A stretch of 64,000 nucleotides of DNA from Clostridia bacterium. Its GTDB lineage: Bacteria; Bacillota; Clostridia; Christensenellales; CAG-138. Positions 8,509 through 16,395 of this stretch are shown here, piece by piece (position 1 is the first letter of the stretch; each line of letters begins with the position of its first letter). The position numbers and the translations under genes were made by a program. The notes under the pieces were generated by a model. That model was not told the DNA's origin. It searched no databases and was given only the letters and a program-made list of their open reading frames with translations. The DNA is taken from positions 1 to 64,000 of the forward strand of contig JAFPXD010000046.1 of NCBI GenBank assembly GCA_017394835.1, written 5' to 3'.

Positions 8509-8973
8509 TCACTCTTCCCCGCAGGGGGAAAGCGGTTCGAACCCATGCTTTGCAAGCAGTTCGTCAACCTCGTAAGGATCCCTCATGCGGGAATTTATCG
8601 CTATCATCAGTACGGCGTCCCTCGGGAAGCGCGGGTAAAGCTCCGGCAGGCCGTAAAGCTTCAACGCGCGGCGCACCTCCTCAAGCTCAAATCCCGCAGC
8701 AAGGAACAGACGCAGCAGCACATCCCGCTTATGGGTGATCTTTTCGCCCGAAAGGAGCTTGTAACCGTAGCGCTCCGGTATGCCCGCCGCAATGAAAGCG
8801 CTCTGCCGCGATAATCCCTTGCGCTTGAACACCCCGCGCACGTACTCCGAGAAAGCGCCCTCCGCGGGGACAAGATGCTCCGAGTTTTCATCCAATATGC
8901 GTCCCGCCTGCGAAGGACGGGTCCTTTTCAGTATTTCGGTAAGCTTTTCGGTGGTTTTTTCGCCTTCGGTCAT
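8509..8973 (-). CDS. HTH-domain protein, paralogue B, in a kinase operon
   Basis: The start at 8973 (MTEGEKTTEKLTEILK) has an AGGAGCC site and lies 14 bp after the kinase stop; the longer frame overlaps the kinase gene and is not needed. The 154-residue protein repeats the layout of its paralogue: an HTH block 'GVFKRKGLSRQSAFIAAGI', then 'ERYGYKLLSGEKITHKRD', then 'LYPRFPRDAVLMIAINSRMRDPYEVDELLAKHG'. Together with the kinase and paralogue A it forms a compact three-gene signalling operon. Phosphorylation by the neighbouring kinase is an inference from position. Confidence 0.72.
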   Translation of the reverse strand: MTEGEKTTEKLTEILKRTRPSQAGRILDENSEHLVPAEGAFSEYVRGVFKRKGLSRQSAFIAAGIPERYGYKLLSGEKITHKRDVLLRLFLAAGFELEEVRRALKLYGLPELYPRFPRDAVLMIAINSRMRDPYEVDELLAKHGFEPLSPCGEE

Positions 8974-8987
8974 ACGGGCTCCTTTCT

Positions 8988-10070
8988 TCAGACGGCCCTT
9001 GAGGGGATGAGTATCAGCATGAATGAGATAAAGAGCGTGAAGAGGATCGTAACGAGCACCCTCACCCAAACTGTCTTTATCTTGTTTATGCCGAGCAGAT
9101 CGAGCACGCCGCAGAAGTTTGAAGGGAGCAGCACGAGCGTGATGAGCGCGGCGAACATGAACCCGCGGTTCACCCACAGACCCCAGCCCCTTGAGCTTAT
9201 ATCCACGGTCGCGCACATCGTGATAAGAAGCGCGTAAAAGGCGCCCGCGGCGATCATCTTCCAAGGCGTGAGCGAGCGGAACCCGAGCGGAAGGTATTTC
9301 CTATTGAACCGCCTTTCCTTTTCGGGCGTTTCGTTTTCGGGAGCTTCTTCCGCGCCGCCCGATCCGTTCAGCGCCGCCAACAGTTTTTGTGCGCTGCGGT
9401 AGCGTTTTTCGGGAACCATGTCCGTGCATTTTTTGATTATCCTGCCCGCGGCCCCCGGAACTTCCGCTTCGTTCGGCAGCTTGCCGGTCAGCATCACCGA
9501 AAGCAGCACGCCGACGGAGTAAATGTCCGTCTGTGGGGTCGAGGCCGCAAATCCGTACTGCTCCGGCGCGGCGTAGCCCGCAGTGCCGATGAGCTCCGTA
9601 TCCCTCGATTCGCCCGTCTTTTCGGTCTTCGCCGCGTCAAGGTCTATGAGCGTGACGGCCCCATCATCCGAAACGAGCACGTTTGAAGGCTTGATATCCC
9701 TGTGAATAATGGCAGGCTTCATGGAATGCAGTCCGTCCAGAATGACTGCGAGCTGCCTTGTTATGCATAGCGCCTCGGCTTCGGGAAGCACGCCCCGCCT
9801 TTCGAGTATTGCTAAAAGAGGCTCCGCGTCAACGTACTGCTCTATTACGGCGAGCCTATCGCCCTCCTCTATCGCCTCGTATATGCGGGGGATGCCTTTT
9901 ACCGGGGTCTCCTTCAGCCGATTGAAAACCGTCGCGTCGTATGTCGTGAGCTCTTTGAGCACGAAAACGCGCCTGCTCGAGACGTGCTGCACAAGGAATA
10001 CCCCGTGCTCCGCATTGAGCGGCGCTATGCGGCTGTAATATGAGAGCCGAAGCTTTTCATCGAGCGTCAT
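8988..10070 (-). CDS. Hanks-type Ser/Thr protein kinase with C-terminal membrane segments
   Basis: The 360-residue protein has a kinase domain (about 10-245): likely ATP lysine K39 in 'VLKELT', catalytic loop HRDIKPSN (123-130), a DLD (143-145) in place of DFG, and the APEQYG activation-segment end (about 168-173). The glycine-rich loop is weak ('NAEHGVFLVQ'). After a charged linker there are three or four hydrophobic segments (about 275-355) and no PASTA repeats, so it is not the PrkC cell-wall sensor. It heads an operon with two paralogous HTH proteins. DLD for DFG keeps the metal-binding Asp, so activity is plausible. Confidence 0.85.
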   Translation of the reverse strand: MTLDEKLRLSYYSRIAPLNAEHGVFLVQHVSSRRVFVLKELTTYDATVFNRLKETPVKGIPRIYEAIEEGDRLAVIEQYVDAEPLLAILERRGVLPEAEALCITRQLAVILDGLHSMKPAIIHRDIKPSNVLVSDDGAVTLIDLDAAKTEKTGESRDTELIGTAGYAAPEQYGFAASTPQTDIYSVGVLLSVMLTGKLPNEAEVPGAAGRIIKKCTDMVPEKRYRSAQKLLAALNGSGGAEEAPENETPEKERRFNRKYLPLGFRSLTPWKMIAAGAFYALLITMCATVDISSRGWGLWVNRGFMFAALITLVLLPSNFCGVLDLLGINKIKTVWVRVLVTILFTLFISFMLILIPSRAV

Positions 10071-10095
10071 GAAAATGATGCTCCTTTCAAGGTTG

Positions 10096-11379
10096 TCAGA
10101 TCTCCTTCACCCGCTTGTTGAGAAGCAGATACGCCGCCGCCGCGGCAAAGCCCGCCGCGCAGAAGAATAGCAGCGCGGCGCTGCCGGCGCCTTGCAGTAT
10201 CGCGCCCGCAAGCACCGAGGCGATGGGCGTGAGCCCCTGCGAAGCGACGCTCGTTATGCTGGAGACCTTGCTGAGCATGCCCTTATCCACCGTGCGCATA
10301 ATGGCAACGTTGATGGGGATATTGATGAGGGTGACGAGCGCGCCCGTGATGAAGCTCCCGGCGGTGAGCGTGATCAGGAAGGCGTTGAGCGAAGCTCCCG
10401 ATTTGACGAACACCGAGTAGGCCGCGGCAAGGCCGAACAGCAGCACCGCGATGAGCGCAAGCATTATGCTGACCGTCCTGCCGCATTTTTCGGTCTGCTT
10501 CCGCGCGCTCATTATTACGGCGGCAATGACCGAGCTTACGCCTATGCAGACCTCCAGCACCGAAAGCCAGAGCTCCGGCGTGAGCACGCGGTCAAACAGG
10601 TAATGCGGCGCGCCGCCCACGTCCGTCTTTATGAAGTAGGGGATGAAATTCCCGACCACGGGAGTTATGAAGAAATTGATGAACAGTATCGCGGACATCA
10701 ATGCGAACAGCGCCTTGTTCGCGGTAACGTATTTAAGGCCGTCCTTCATATCGCCAAGCGCGGTGCGGAGGGTGAGCCTTTCCTCGGAGGGAACGTGCCC
10801 GTAGCGGATGAACATTTCGGAAACGCCGGAGAGCACGTAACAAACGCCCACTATGATGAAGAGCGAAGTGATGGGCAGAGCGGCATAGAGCACGCCCGCG
10901 AGCACCACGCCCAGTATGCTCTGCGCGGAGCTCCTTACCGTATAATAGGAGGTGGCCTGCTGCAGGAGCGATTCATCCACTATCCGCGGCAGGAGCGATG
11001 CGGAGGCGGGGGAGAATATGCCGCCTATCGCGCTCCCCGTTATGCCCGTGACGAACAGTATCGCGATATGGGCGTTCGCCTGCGGGAATGCGAGCATCAA
11101 AAGCGTGGCGGATATTATCACTCCGCCCTTTATATAGTCGCAGAGGGACATTATCCTCGCCTTGTTGAAGCGGTCGCCCAACACGCCGCCAAGCGGAGTG
11201 GCGATAAGGTTCATGCCGCCGCAGAGGGCAAGATAGAGCCCCTGCAGGAACGCGTTGTTGGAGCTTATCTCCAGTATGTAGAAGCTGACGGCAAAGCTGT
11301 AAAGCAATGCGCCGAGCTCGGAAACGAGCGCCCCGAAGAATACGAGGCGGTAATTGCGGCTTTGGAATACGTTTTTCAT
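10096..11379 (-). CDS. MFS transporter, MFS_3 type
   Basis: I choose the start at 11379 (MKNVFQSRNYRLVFFG) because AGGAGACC precedes it and the first membrane helix follows at once; the longer frame adds an unlikely charged leader. The 427-residue protein has about 12 hydrophobic helices and the MFS loop motif 'GGVLGDRFNKARIM' between helices 2 and 3. The MFS_3 group contains macrolide and enterobactin exporters, so drug or metabolite efflux is likely, but the substrate cannot be read from sequence. It lies behind the STAS operon with a 110-bp gap. Confidence 0.82.
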   Translation of the reverse strand: MKNVFQSRNYRLVFFGALVSELGALLYSFAVSFYILEISSNNAFLQGLYLALCGGMNLIATPLGGVLGDRFNKARIMSLCDYIKGGVIISATLLMLAFPQANAHIAILFVTGITGSAIGGIFSPASASLLPRIVDESLLQQATSYYTVRSSAQSILGVVLAGVLYAALPITSLFIIVGVCYVLSGVSEMFIRYGHVPSEERLTLRTALGDMKDGLKYVTANKALFALMSAILFINFFITPVVGNFIPYFIKTDVGGAPHYLFDRVLTPELWLSVLEVCIGVSSVIAAVIMSARKQTEKCGRTVSIMLALIAVLLFGLAAAYSVFVKSGASLNAFLITLTAGSFITGALVTLINIPINVAIMRTVDKGMLSKVSSITSVASQGLTPIASVLAGAILQGAGSAALLFFCAAGFAAAAAYLLLNKRVKEI

Positions 11380-11489
11380 GTTCGGTCTCCTGATCTTGAT
11401 ACCGTAATGATACGCTTCCGGGCCCTGTTGCGCAAGCAATTCAAGTTTGAAAGATGTAAACCAAGGGTTGCGCCGGGAGGCGCGAAGGG

Positions 11490-12110
11490 TCATTCGCCTT
11501 CCCGCGCATCATTTATAAAGGCCATGAAGGCTTCGGCAATGGCTCCCGCGTCGCTGTTCACGGTGAAGGGGGCGTTCAGCACGCGGCGGGGACCGGAATC
11601 CTTTTCCGCGCCGTCGCCGCCGCTTTCGGGGCAGGCGATAAACGTATCCCCTTCCTTCGCGAAGTTCGCGTTTTCGCCCTTGGGGTACTTCACGAACTGA
11701 GCGTGCCCGAGGGAGTTGTGTATGCTCTCCCCGTCAAACCAAAGCCGGTTGAATGAGGCGAGGTATTCGTTTGCGCCGTCGCTCACGGTCAAAAAGACGC
11801 TGCACCTTGCCCAGGGGCGCTTCTTAGGATCGCCGCTCATACGGAAACGGAGCCCCTTGCAGAAGGCGCCGCCGGCCTTTTTGAGCGCGCCGCGCACAGC
11901 GTCAAGAGCGGAGTACATCCGCCCGCGCTCCTCCCAAAACACTTCCGCGTCGGGAACTATGCAGTTGGTCAAGGAGACCGTGTCAAAGCTGTACCAAACG
12001 TCGCCCGCGGTGATGTTCGATCCGAAAAGCTCGTTTACCGCCCCCGTATCGAGGGGCGCCTGCTTGGGCCCGAAGCTTAAGGGGAAGCCTTTTGTGAGTT
12101 TTATCGCCAT
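11490..12110 (-). CDS. Uncharacterised protein in the STAS operon
   Basis: I do not recognise this 206-residue soluble protein. It has no signal peptide or membrane segment. It starts 2 bp after the stop of the STAS gene, which indicates translational coupling and a shared function. Notable segments are 'GDVWYSFDTVSLTNCIVPDAEVFWEERGRM' and 'GPRRVLNAPFTVNSDAGAIAEAFMAFI'. The middle has several Trp and Phe residues in beta-like alternation, which would suit a globular domain. Confidence 0.65.
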   Translation of the reverse strand: MAIKLTKGFPLSFGPKQAPLDTGAVNELFGSNITAGDVWYSFDTVSLTNCIVPDAEVFWEERGRMYSALDAVRGALKKAGGAFCKGLRFRMSGDPKKRPWARCSVFLTVSDGANEYLASFNRLWFDGESIHNSLGHAQFVKYPKGENANFAKEGDTFIACPESGGDGAEKDSGPRRVLNAPFTVNSDAGAIAEAFMAFINDAREGE

Positions 12111-12112
12111 GC

Positions 12113-12409
12113 TTACTCTATGGTCAGTATCTCGTCAAAGCCGGTAACGGCGAATATCTCCATAACGGTCTCGCTGACGTTTTTGACGCGCATCCCGCCG
12201 AGGCGCTGCATAATCTTTTCGGCATGGAGCAGCACGCGCAGGCCCGCGGAGGAGATGTAATCGAGCTTTTCAAGATCGAGGACGAGCTTTTCGATCCCGC
12301 CCAGATCGTTGTCGATCGTCTTTTCGAGCTCGGGGGCGGTAAGGGTATCGAGCCTGCCCTCTATTGAGAGGGTGAGCTCGTCATTATTGACTGTGCGATG
12401 GATATTCAT
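12113..12409 (-). CDS. STAS-domain anti-sigma factor antagonist
   Basis: The 98-residue protein is a complete STAS domain of the SpoIIAA/RsbV type: 'LTLSIEGRLDTLTAPELEKTI' and the phosphorylatable-site block 'DYISSAGLRVLL', where Ser57 or Ser58 is the expected phosphoserine. Such proteins switch partners by being phosphorylated by a GHKL kinase. The gene upstream codes for a possible, degenerate GHKL partner, and no sigma factor or PP2C phosphatase lies next to it, so the output is unknown. Confidence 0.88.
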   Translation of the reverse strand: MNIHRTVNNDELTLSIEGRLDTLTAPELEKTIDNDLGGIEKLVLDLEKLDYISSAGLRVLLHAEKIMQRLGGMRVKNVSETVMEIFAVTGFDEILTIE

Positions 12410-12426
12410 TTATATTCCCCTTTCTT

Positions 12427-13038
12427 TTATTCGAATTTCTTTTCAACTATGAGCTCAACGGAATTCCCGCGAATAAATACCTTTACCTCATCCGCGAGGT
12501 TCGCGGTGATGGACTTTTCAAGCTCATCCCACTGCTCGGGCCTTTCATCCCTGTGCTCTTCGAGCTGTTCGCGGTAAGCCTTCATGGACCAGCCCTCGTA
12601 AAGCGCCGCGGTGGGGTAATAGAGGGTTGGGTCGCAGCCGCAGGGATCTACGTAAGCGCAGCCGAATTCGTTCGGCGCAAATGCGCCCGTATGCGACATG
12701 CGCAGGAACATATCGCGCACGCGGCCCATAAAGCCTTTCGCCGCATCGTTCCTGCCGGAGGAGGCGGCCTTGATGAGCTCGTCATAGGCTTCGCGGTCCA
12801 CCTGCACATCCGTCCTCAAATGGAGCGTGAATTCGTTTCCGCTGCTCTCTATCCAGTAGAGGTATTCGCCCTCGCCCACTATGGTGCGGAGCATGCCCGT
12901 CATTTCCTCGGCAAGGAGCCTGAGCCTCAAAGCGGGCTTGCTGCCCAAACCGCAGTAAGCGGCGGCCTTTTCCGTCTCAAGGAGCGCCTTGTCAACGCCT
13001 TCGCCGCTCGGGAGGATCTTGATCACGTCTGTTTTCAT
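12427..13038 (-). CDS. Possible degenerate GHKL/anti-sigma-like partner of the STAS protein
   Basis: The 203-residue protein precedes the STAS gene by 17 bp. Its N-terminal third ('KALLETEKAAAYCGLGSKPALRLRLLAEEMTGML') resembles the helix carrying the N-box of RsbW/SpoIIAB-type ATPases, but the expected Asn is replaced (EEMTGM), and no G-boxes are visible. A central insert has 'CAYVDPCGCDP'. The C-terminus returns to beta-strands ('DEVKVFIRGNSVELIVEKKF'). I read it as a divergent or inactive ATPase-fold protein that may bind the STAS partner; the assignment is tentative. Confidence 0.5.
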   Translation of the reverse strand: MKTDVIKILPSGEGVDKALLETEKAAAYCGLGSKPALRLRLLAEEMTGMLRTIVGEGEYLYWIESSGNEFTLHLRTDVQVDREAYDELIKAASSGRNDAAKGFMGRVRDMFLRMSHTGAFAPNEFGCAYVDPCGCDPTLYYPTAALYEGWSMKAYREQLEEHRDERPEQWDELEKSITANLADEVKVFIRGNSVELIVEKKFE

Positions 13039-13143
13039 GGTGTTCCTTTCTGCCGGCGCTGCAGCCCGCCGCGGGGCGCAGGGTACCGCTTGACCCGGCT
13101 TGCCGCATACTTGATAGGCGGCACACGGTACTCGATATATTAA

Positions 13144-13579
13144 CTTTGATTATATCACACATCGGGGAGCAATGTCCATTTATTTTTAACGGGCGGCGGC
13201 CGAATGCCCGCCGGGCGGAACGAGCCGAATGCGCCGCGCGTCCGCTGCTTTGTCAAGAGAATACCCGGCCGGAACGGGCAAAAACACCGCATGGAGCAAG
13301 CGGATACAATAGGGGCGGTTGACAGTACGTGCGAAATACCATATACTGCTGTCGATGCGATCGGGAGACAGAGGAGCTTGCAGAGCGGAAGATCGTTTTA
13401 TAAACCGGATGGAGAAACAGCCGCTGAAAGGTATTCGGGCAAGAGCTTCGCACCCGGCGCCATCCTTTTCGGGCCGAAAGAGCCCGCAAAGAAGGTCAAG
13501 GATACCGCCATAGAGAACGACCGGGGTTTATAGGATCCTTGAGGAGAGAAAGGAAATGCTTCGCAGGAGGAGCTGATCT
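13144..13579 (+). other. Intergenic region without a supported gene
   Basis: About 540 bp separate the divergent STAS operon and NERD gene. Open frames here (up to 109 codons at 13204-13533) lack a good ribosome site and family resemblance, so I do not call them. A sigma-A promoter for the NERD gene lies at 13319-13347, which would leave a leader of more than 200 nt. Confidence 0.5.
13319..13347 (+). promoter_or_regulatory. Sigma-A type promoter upstream of the NERD gene
   Basis: TTGACA (13319-13324), a 17-bp spacer and TATACT (13342-13347). It is the best promoter in the region and predicts a long 5' leader. Confidence 0.65.
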
Positions 13580-14185
13580 GTGGATATTTACTGGATATTG
13601 TTAGCTGTTACAGAAGTCATTGCCGTCATGATCCTGATAGTCGTTCTGGCGAGCAATGCGGATCTCTTCGGCCTTTTTCAGCCCGGTGAGCGCAGAGCGG
13701 GCAAACGCGGCGAAAAGATGGCCTCGAAGGTCATACGGCGCGCCCTGCACAGCGGGGACAGAATGCTCACGAACGTATGCGTCGAGTATGACGGCAAGCC
13801 CGCCGAGCTCGATAACGTGATAATAAACCGATACGGAGTCTTTATAATCGAAGTCAAGAACTATAAGGGCAGGCTCGAGGGCGGCGAGGACGATTACGAG
13901 TGGCATAAATACAAGATCACCCATGCGGGCAACGAATACGAGAGAACCGTTAAAAACCCCATCAAACAGGTGAAGCGGCAGACGTACGTACTCGCACATT
14001 ATCTTGAGGTGAACGGAGCCCGCGTCTGGATCAGAGGATATGCGATGCTTCTGGAGGGGAACAGCCCCGTCGAGAGCGAATATGTACTGAAAAACACGGC
14101 GGACGTCGAACGGGCGATCCACACGAAGGCCCGCGAAACACTTGATGAGGAGACCGTCGAGAGGATCGAGCTTCTGCTTAAATAA
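13580..14185 (+). CDS. Membrane-anchored NERD-domain protein
   Basis: The 201-residue protein starts at a GTG with a strong AGGAGGAG site. One hydrophobic segment (about 5-25) anchors it, then a NERD (nuclease-related) domain follows: 'GKRGEKMASKVIRRAL', 'ELDNVIINRYGVFIIEVKNYKG' and a later 'NPIKQVKRQTYVLAHYL'. In NERD domains the Asp and E-x-K of this pattern (DNVII...EVKNY) correspond to a PD-(D/E)XK nuclease site, and both are present. The substrate is unknown. A 55-residue basic protein follows 14 bp downstream. Confidence 0.85.
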   Translation: MDIYWILLAVTEVIAVMILIVVLASNADLFGLFQPGERRAGKRGEKMASKVIRRALHSGDRMLTNVCVEYDGKPAELDNVIINRYGVFIIEVKNYKGRLEGGEDDYEWHKYKITHAGNEYERTVKNPIKQVKRQTYVLAHYLEVNGARVWIRGYAMLLEGNSPVESEYVLKNTADVERAIHTKARETLDEETVERIELLLK

Positions 14186-14199
14186 GTAAGGAGGAAAAG

Positions 14200-14367
14200 A
14201 TGCCCAAATTCATCCCGTACAAAAAGCTTTCCAAGCGTAAACGCCGCGAGCTCGATAATACTCAGCGCGTGACCTGGGGGAACGTCAACCCCGTCACCCG
14301 CACGGCAAAGGACAAGCGCGCCTACGACCGCAAGCGCGATAAGCGCATAGAACAATACGAGGAGTGA
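14200..14367 (+). CDS. Small basic conserved protein, 55 residues
   Basis: ATG 14200 follows AAGGAGGAAAAG. The peptide begins MPKFIPYKKLSKRKRRELD and contains 'WGNVNPVTRTAKDKRAYDRKR'. The pattern 'MPKFIPYKKLSKKK..R..N.PVTR...NKKAYNRK' recurs in many Clostridia as an uncharacterised small protein. The high Lys/Arg content would suit RNA or ribosome binding, but nothing is established. It is likely co-transcribed with the NERD gene. It was too short for a routine ORF cut-off. Confidence 0.72.
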   Translation: MPKFIPYKKLSKRKRRELDNTQRVTWGNVNPVTRTAKDKRAYDRKRDKRIEQYEE

Positions 14368-14396
14368 CGCGCACTTCTGCGGCAGGGACATGGATA

Positions 14397-14503
14397 TTCG
14401 AGTCCCTTTACCCGCTCCTGTAAAAATGGGACGTCCCGAAGGGGACGCCCATTTTTGGTGCGAATCATCATAACGGATTTACAGAAAAAGCACGCATTTC
14501 CCA
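14397..14503 (+). repeat. 107-bp direct repeat, copy A, starting with a tRNA-Gly 3'-end copy
   Basis: The first 22 bp (14397-14418) equal the T-arm and acceptor end of the tRNA-Gly(TCC) gene at 51788-51861 (reverse strand). A hairpin (14422-14456) with AAAAATGGG / CCCATTTTT arms follows. The whole 107 bp recurs at 30811-30917 with a few changes. This is the form of an integration footprint at a tRNA 3' end. Confidence 0.85.
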
Positions 14504-14582
14504 TAAAAACTTGATTCGCACATTCGTCTAAACGAATTCGGTCTGCTATCATATCCTCAGAAACAAAAAGGAGGATAAAACT

Positions 14583-14933
14583 ATGGATATCACTTACACC
14601 AAACGCGGGGACTATTACTACCCAGACCTAACTCTTCCTCCCCAGCCGACCGAGGACATCGGCCGCTTCGGACGTATGCGAAAGAAGTATTTGAAAGAGC
14701 ATCAGCCTGACACCTTCGCTTTGATGCTGCTGGAGAACACCTTGGCACAGCATCTCATCGATATAGACCGTCATGCTCTGGAGCAGATCGACCTCATTAC
14801 CTCCCGGCTCGCAAAGGCCGAGGGCGTCACCGAGGAGCTCAAAGCCCGCGACCAACTCGGCTGGATCCGCGCCATGAACTCCTGCCGGGCAAGGGCCGAG
14901 GAGCATGTCACCAGGGAGCTTATTCTCGTTTAG
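14583..14933 (+). CDS. TnpV-like transposon protein, copy A
   Basis: The 116-residue protein matches the TnpV family of Tn4451/TnpX-type elements: 'YYPDLTLPPQPTEDIGRFGRMRKKYLKEHQPDTFALML', then 'EGVTEELKARDQLGWIRAMNSCRARAEEHV'. TnpV has no settled role. A GGAGGA site precedes the ATG. A close paralogue lies at 32630-32992; the 70 bp upstream of this gene (14513-14582) are also duplicated at 32256-32325. Confidence 0.8.
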   Translation: MDITYTKRGDYYYPDLTLPPQPTEDIGRFGRMRKKYLKEHQPDTFALMLLENTLAQHLIDIDRHALEQIDLITSRLAKAEGVTEELKARDQLGWIRAMNSCRARAEEHVTRELILV

Positions 14934-14987
14934 CCAACAATATAAACGAACGCTGCAGGCAAAAGGTGCCCGTCTGCGCCTGAGGTC

Positions 14988-15016
14988 TTGAAAAGCCGAT
15001 AGTATTCGGATATAAT
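14988..15016 (+). promoter_or_regulatory. Sigma-A type promoter of the LytS-type two-component operon
   Basis: TTGAAA (14988-14993), a 17-bp spacer and a perfect TATAAT (15011-15016), 99 bp before the kinase start. Confidence 0.7.
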
Positions 15017-15114
15017 TTTCATGCAGGCGCAATATTATCAAGCGGGCTCAGGGCTCGGATCTGTTGAAAGATCAGCGCAAGGCTTTTATTCTAAAGACAG
15101 GGAGGGCACAAGCT

Positions 15115-16395
15115 ATGAAGATCGATCCCGGCACGCTGGCGGTGCTCTTTCCGCTGCTGCTCTTGCTGCTCGGCTTGGGCTTTATCGTGGCGATCGACAC
15201 GTATATCGGACGGAAGCAGAGGCGAAAAATGCTCGTTATCGTCGTGCTGTGCCTCAGCTTGATTGCGCAGAATATGTGGGAAAACGCGCTGTTTGTCAGC
15301 CGGTCGAACCTGGCGCTGAAGAATATTCTGTCCGCGTACGGCTATTCCGTGCGGCCGGTGATACTGATCCTCTTTCTCTGTATCATCTCGCCGGAAGGGA
15401 AAAAGCGGCACTGGTGGGCGCTGGCGGGCGTCAATGCCGCGCTCTATTTCACCTCTCCCTTTACCGGGCTCTGCTTTAAGATACAGGAGACGAATTTCGT
15501 CGCGCTGCGCGGCCCACTGGGGTTTACCTGCTTTCTTATAAGCGGGCTGCTGCTAATCGAGCTGCTGATCCGTACCATTCTCCGCTATCGGGAGACGCGA
15601 AGGATAGAACAGCTGATCCCGGTCTCCGTGGCGCTGACCATCGCCGTCTCCGTGGCGCTGGACGTGAGCATGGCAATGGAACAGCCGGTGGCCTTTCTGA
15701 CCATCGCCATCGTTGTCGGCAGCGTGTTTTACTACATCTGGCTCCATTTTCAGTTTGTCCGTGAGCATGAAAAAGACCTGCAGGCTGCGCAGCGTATCCA
15801 GATAATGATGACGCAGATCCAGCCGCATTTTCTGTTTAATTCTTTGAACACCATCCGAGCCCTATACGCCAAGGATCCTCCGCTTGCCGACAAGACCCTT
15901 GAGAATTTCGGCACATATCTGCGGCAGAATCTGGAGTCCTTGAGCCAAACGGAATTGGTCCCGATCGCCAAGGAACTGGAGCATACCCGCCTGTACGCGG
16001 AGATAGAGGTGCTTCGTTTCCCGAACGTCCGGGTGGAATATCAAATCGAGGATGACAGCTTCAAGGTCCCCGCGCTCTCTGTCCAGCCGCTGGTCGAGAA
16101 CGCGATCCGCCACGGAGTGCGAAGCCGCAAGGACGGTTTGGTGACGGTTTCCACGATGCGTGAGCCCGGTTTTCACCGTATCACGGTCCGCGATAACGGA
16201 GTGGGTTTTGATCCGGAAGAAACTGAGGCCAAAGATGAAACGCATTCGCACGTCGGCATCCGAAATCTTAAAGACCGTATAGAGAAGATGTGCGGCGGCA
16301 CGGTGACCATAAAAAGCGAGCCGGGGAAAGGCACATGCGTTACGCTCCTGATCCCCGACGAGAACGAAGGAAGCATAAAGGAGGTCCGTAAATGA
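15115..16395 (+). CDS. LytS/YehU-type membrane sensor histidine kinase
   Basis: The start at ATG 15115 has GGGAGGG and gives a protein that enters the membrane at once; a TTG 51 bp upstream is less likely. The 426-residue protein has six to seven hydrophobic segments (about 5-205), then a His_kinase domain with 'IQPHFLFNSLNTIRAL' (phospho-acceptor His238) and a HATPase domain with 'SVQPLVENAIRHGV' and 'DNGVGFD'. It overlaps the response regulator by 4 bp. Kinases of this class often sense small carbon compounds; the CstA transporter 2.5 kb downstream is a plausible output. Confidence 0.9.
   Translation: MKIDPGTLAVLFPLLLLLLGLGFIVAIDTYIGRKQRRKMLVIVVLCLSLIAQNMWENALFVSRSNLALKNILSAYGYSVRPVILILFLCIISPEGKKRHWWALAGVNAALYFTSPFTGLCFKIQETNFVALRGPLGFTCFLISGLLLIELLIRTILRYRETRRIEQLIPVSVALTIAVSVALDVSMAMEQPVAFLTIAIVVGSVFYYIWLHFQFVREHEKDLQAAQRIQIMMTQIQPHFLFNSLNTIRALYAKDPPLADKTLENFGTYLRQNLESLSQTELVPIAKELEHTRLYAEIEVLRFPNVRVEYQIEDDSFKVPALSVQPLVENAIRHGVRSRKDGLVTVSTMREPGFHRITVRDNGVGFDPEETEAKDETHSHVGIRNLKDRIEKMCGGTVTIKSEPGKGTCVTLLIPDENEGSIKEVRK

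Noticed and set aside
10192..11700. 502-codon plus-strand frame opposite the MFS transporter
   Set aside because: Hydrophilic reverse image of membrane helices; the minus-strand gene has start, ribosome site and motifs.
13204..13533. 109-codon open frame between the STAS operon and the NERD gene
   Set aside because: No ribosome site, no family resemblance, odd composition; a promoter lies inside it.
14397..14418. A tRNA-Gly gene
   Set aside because: Only the last 22 bases are present; D-arm and anticodon arm are missing.
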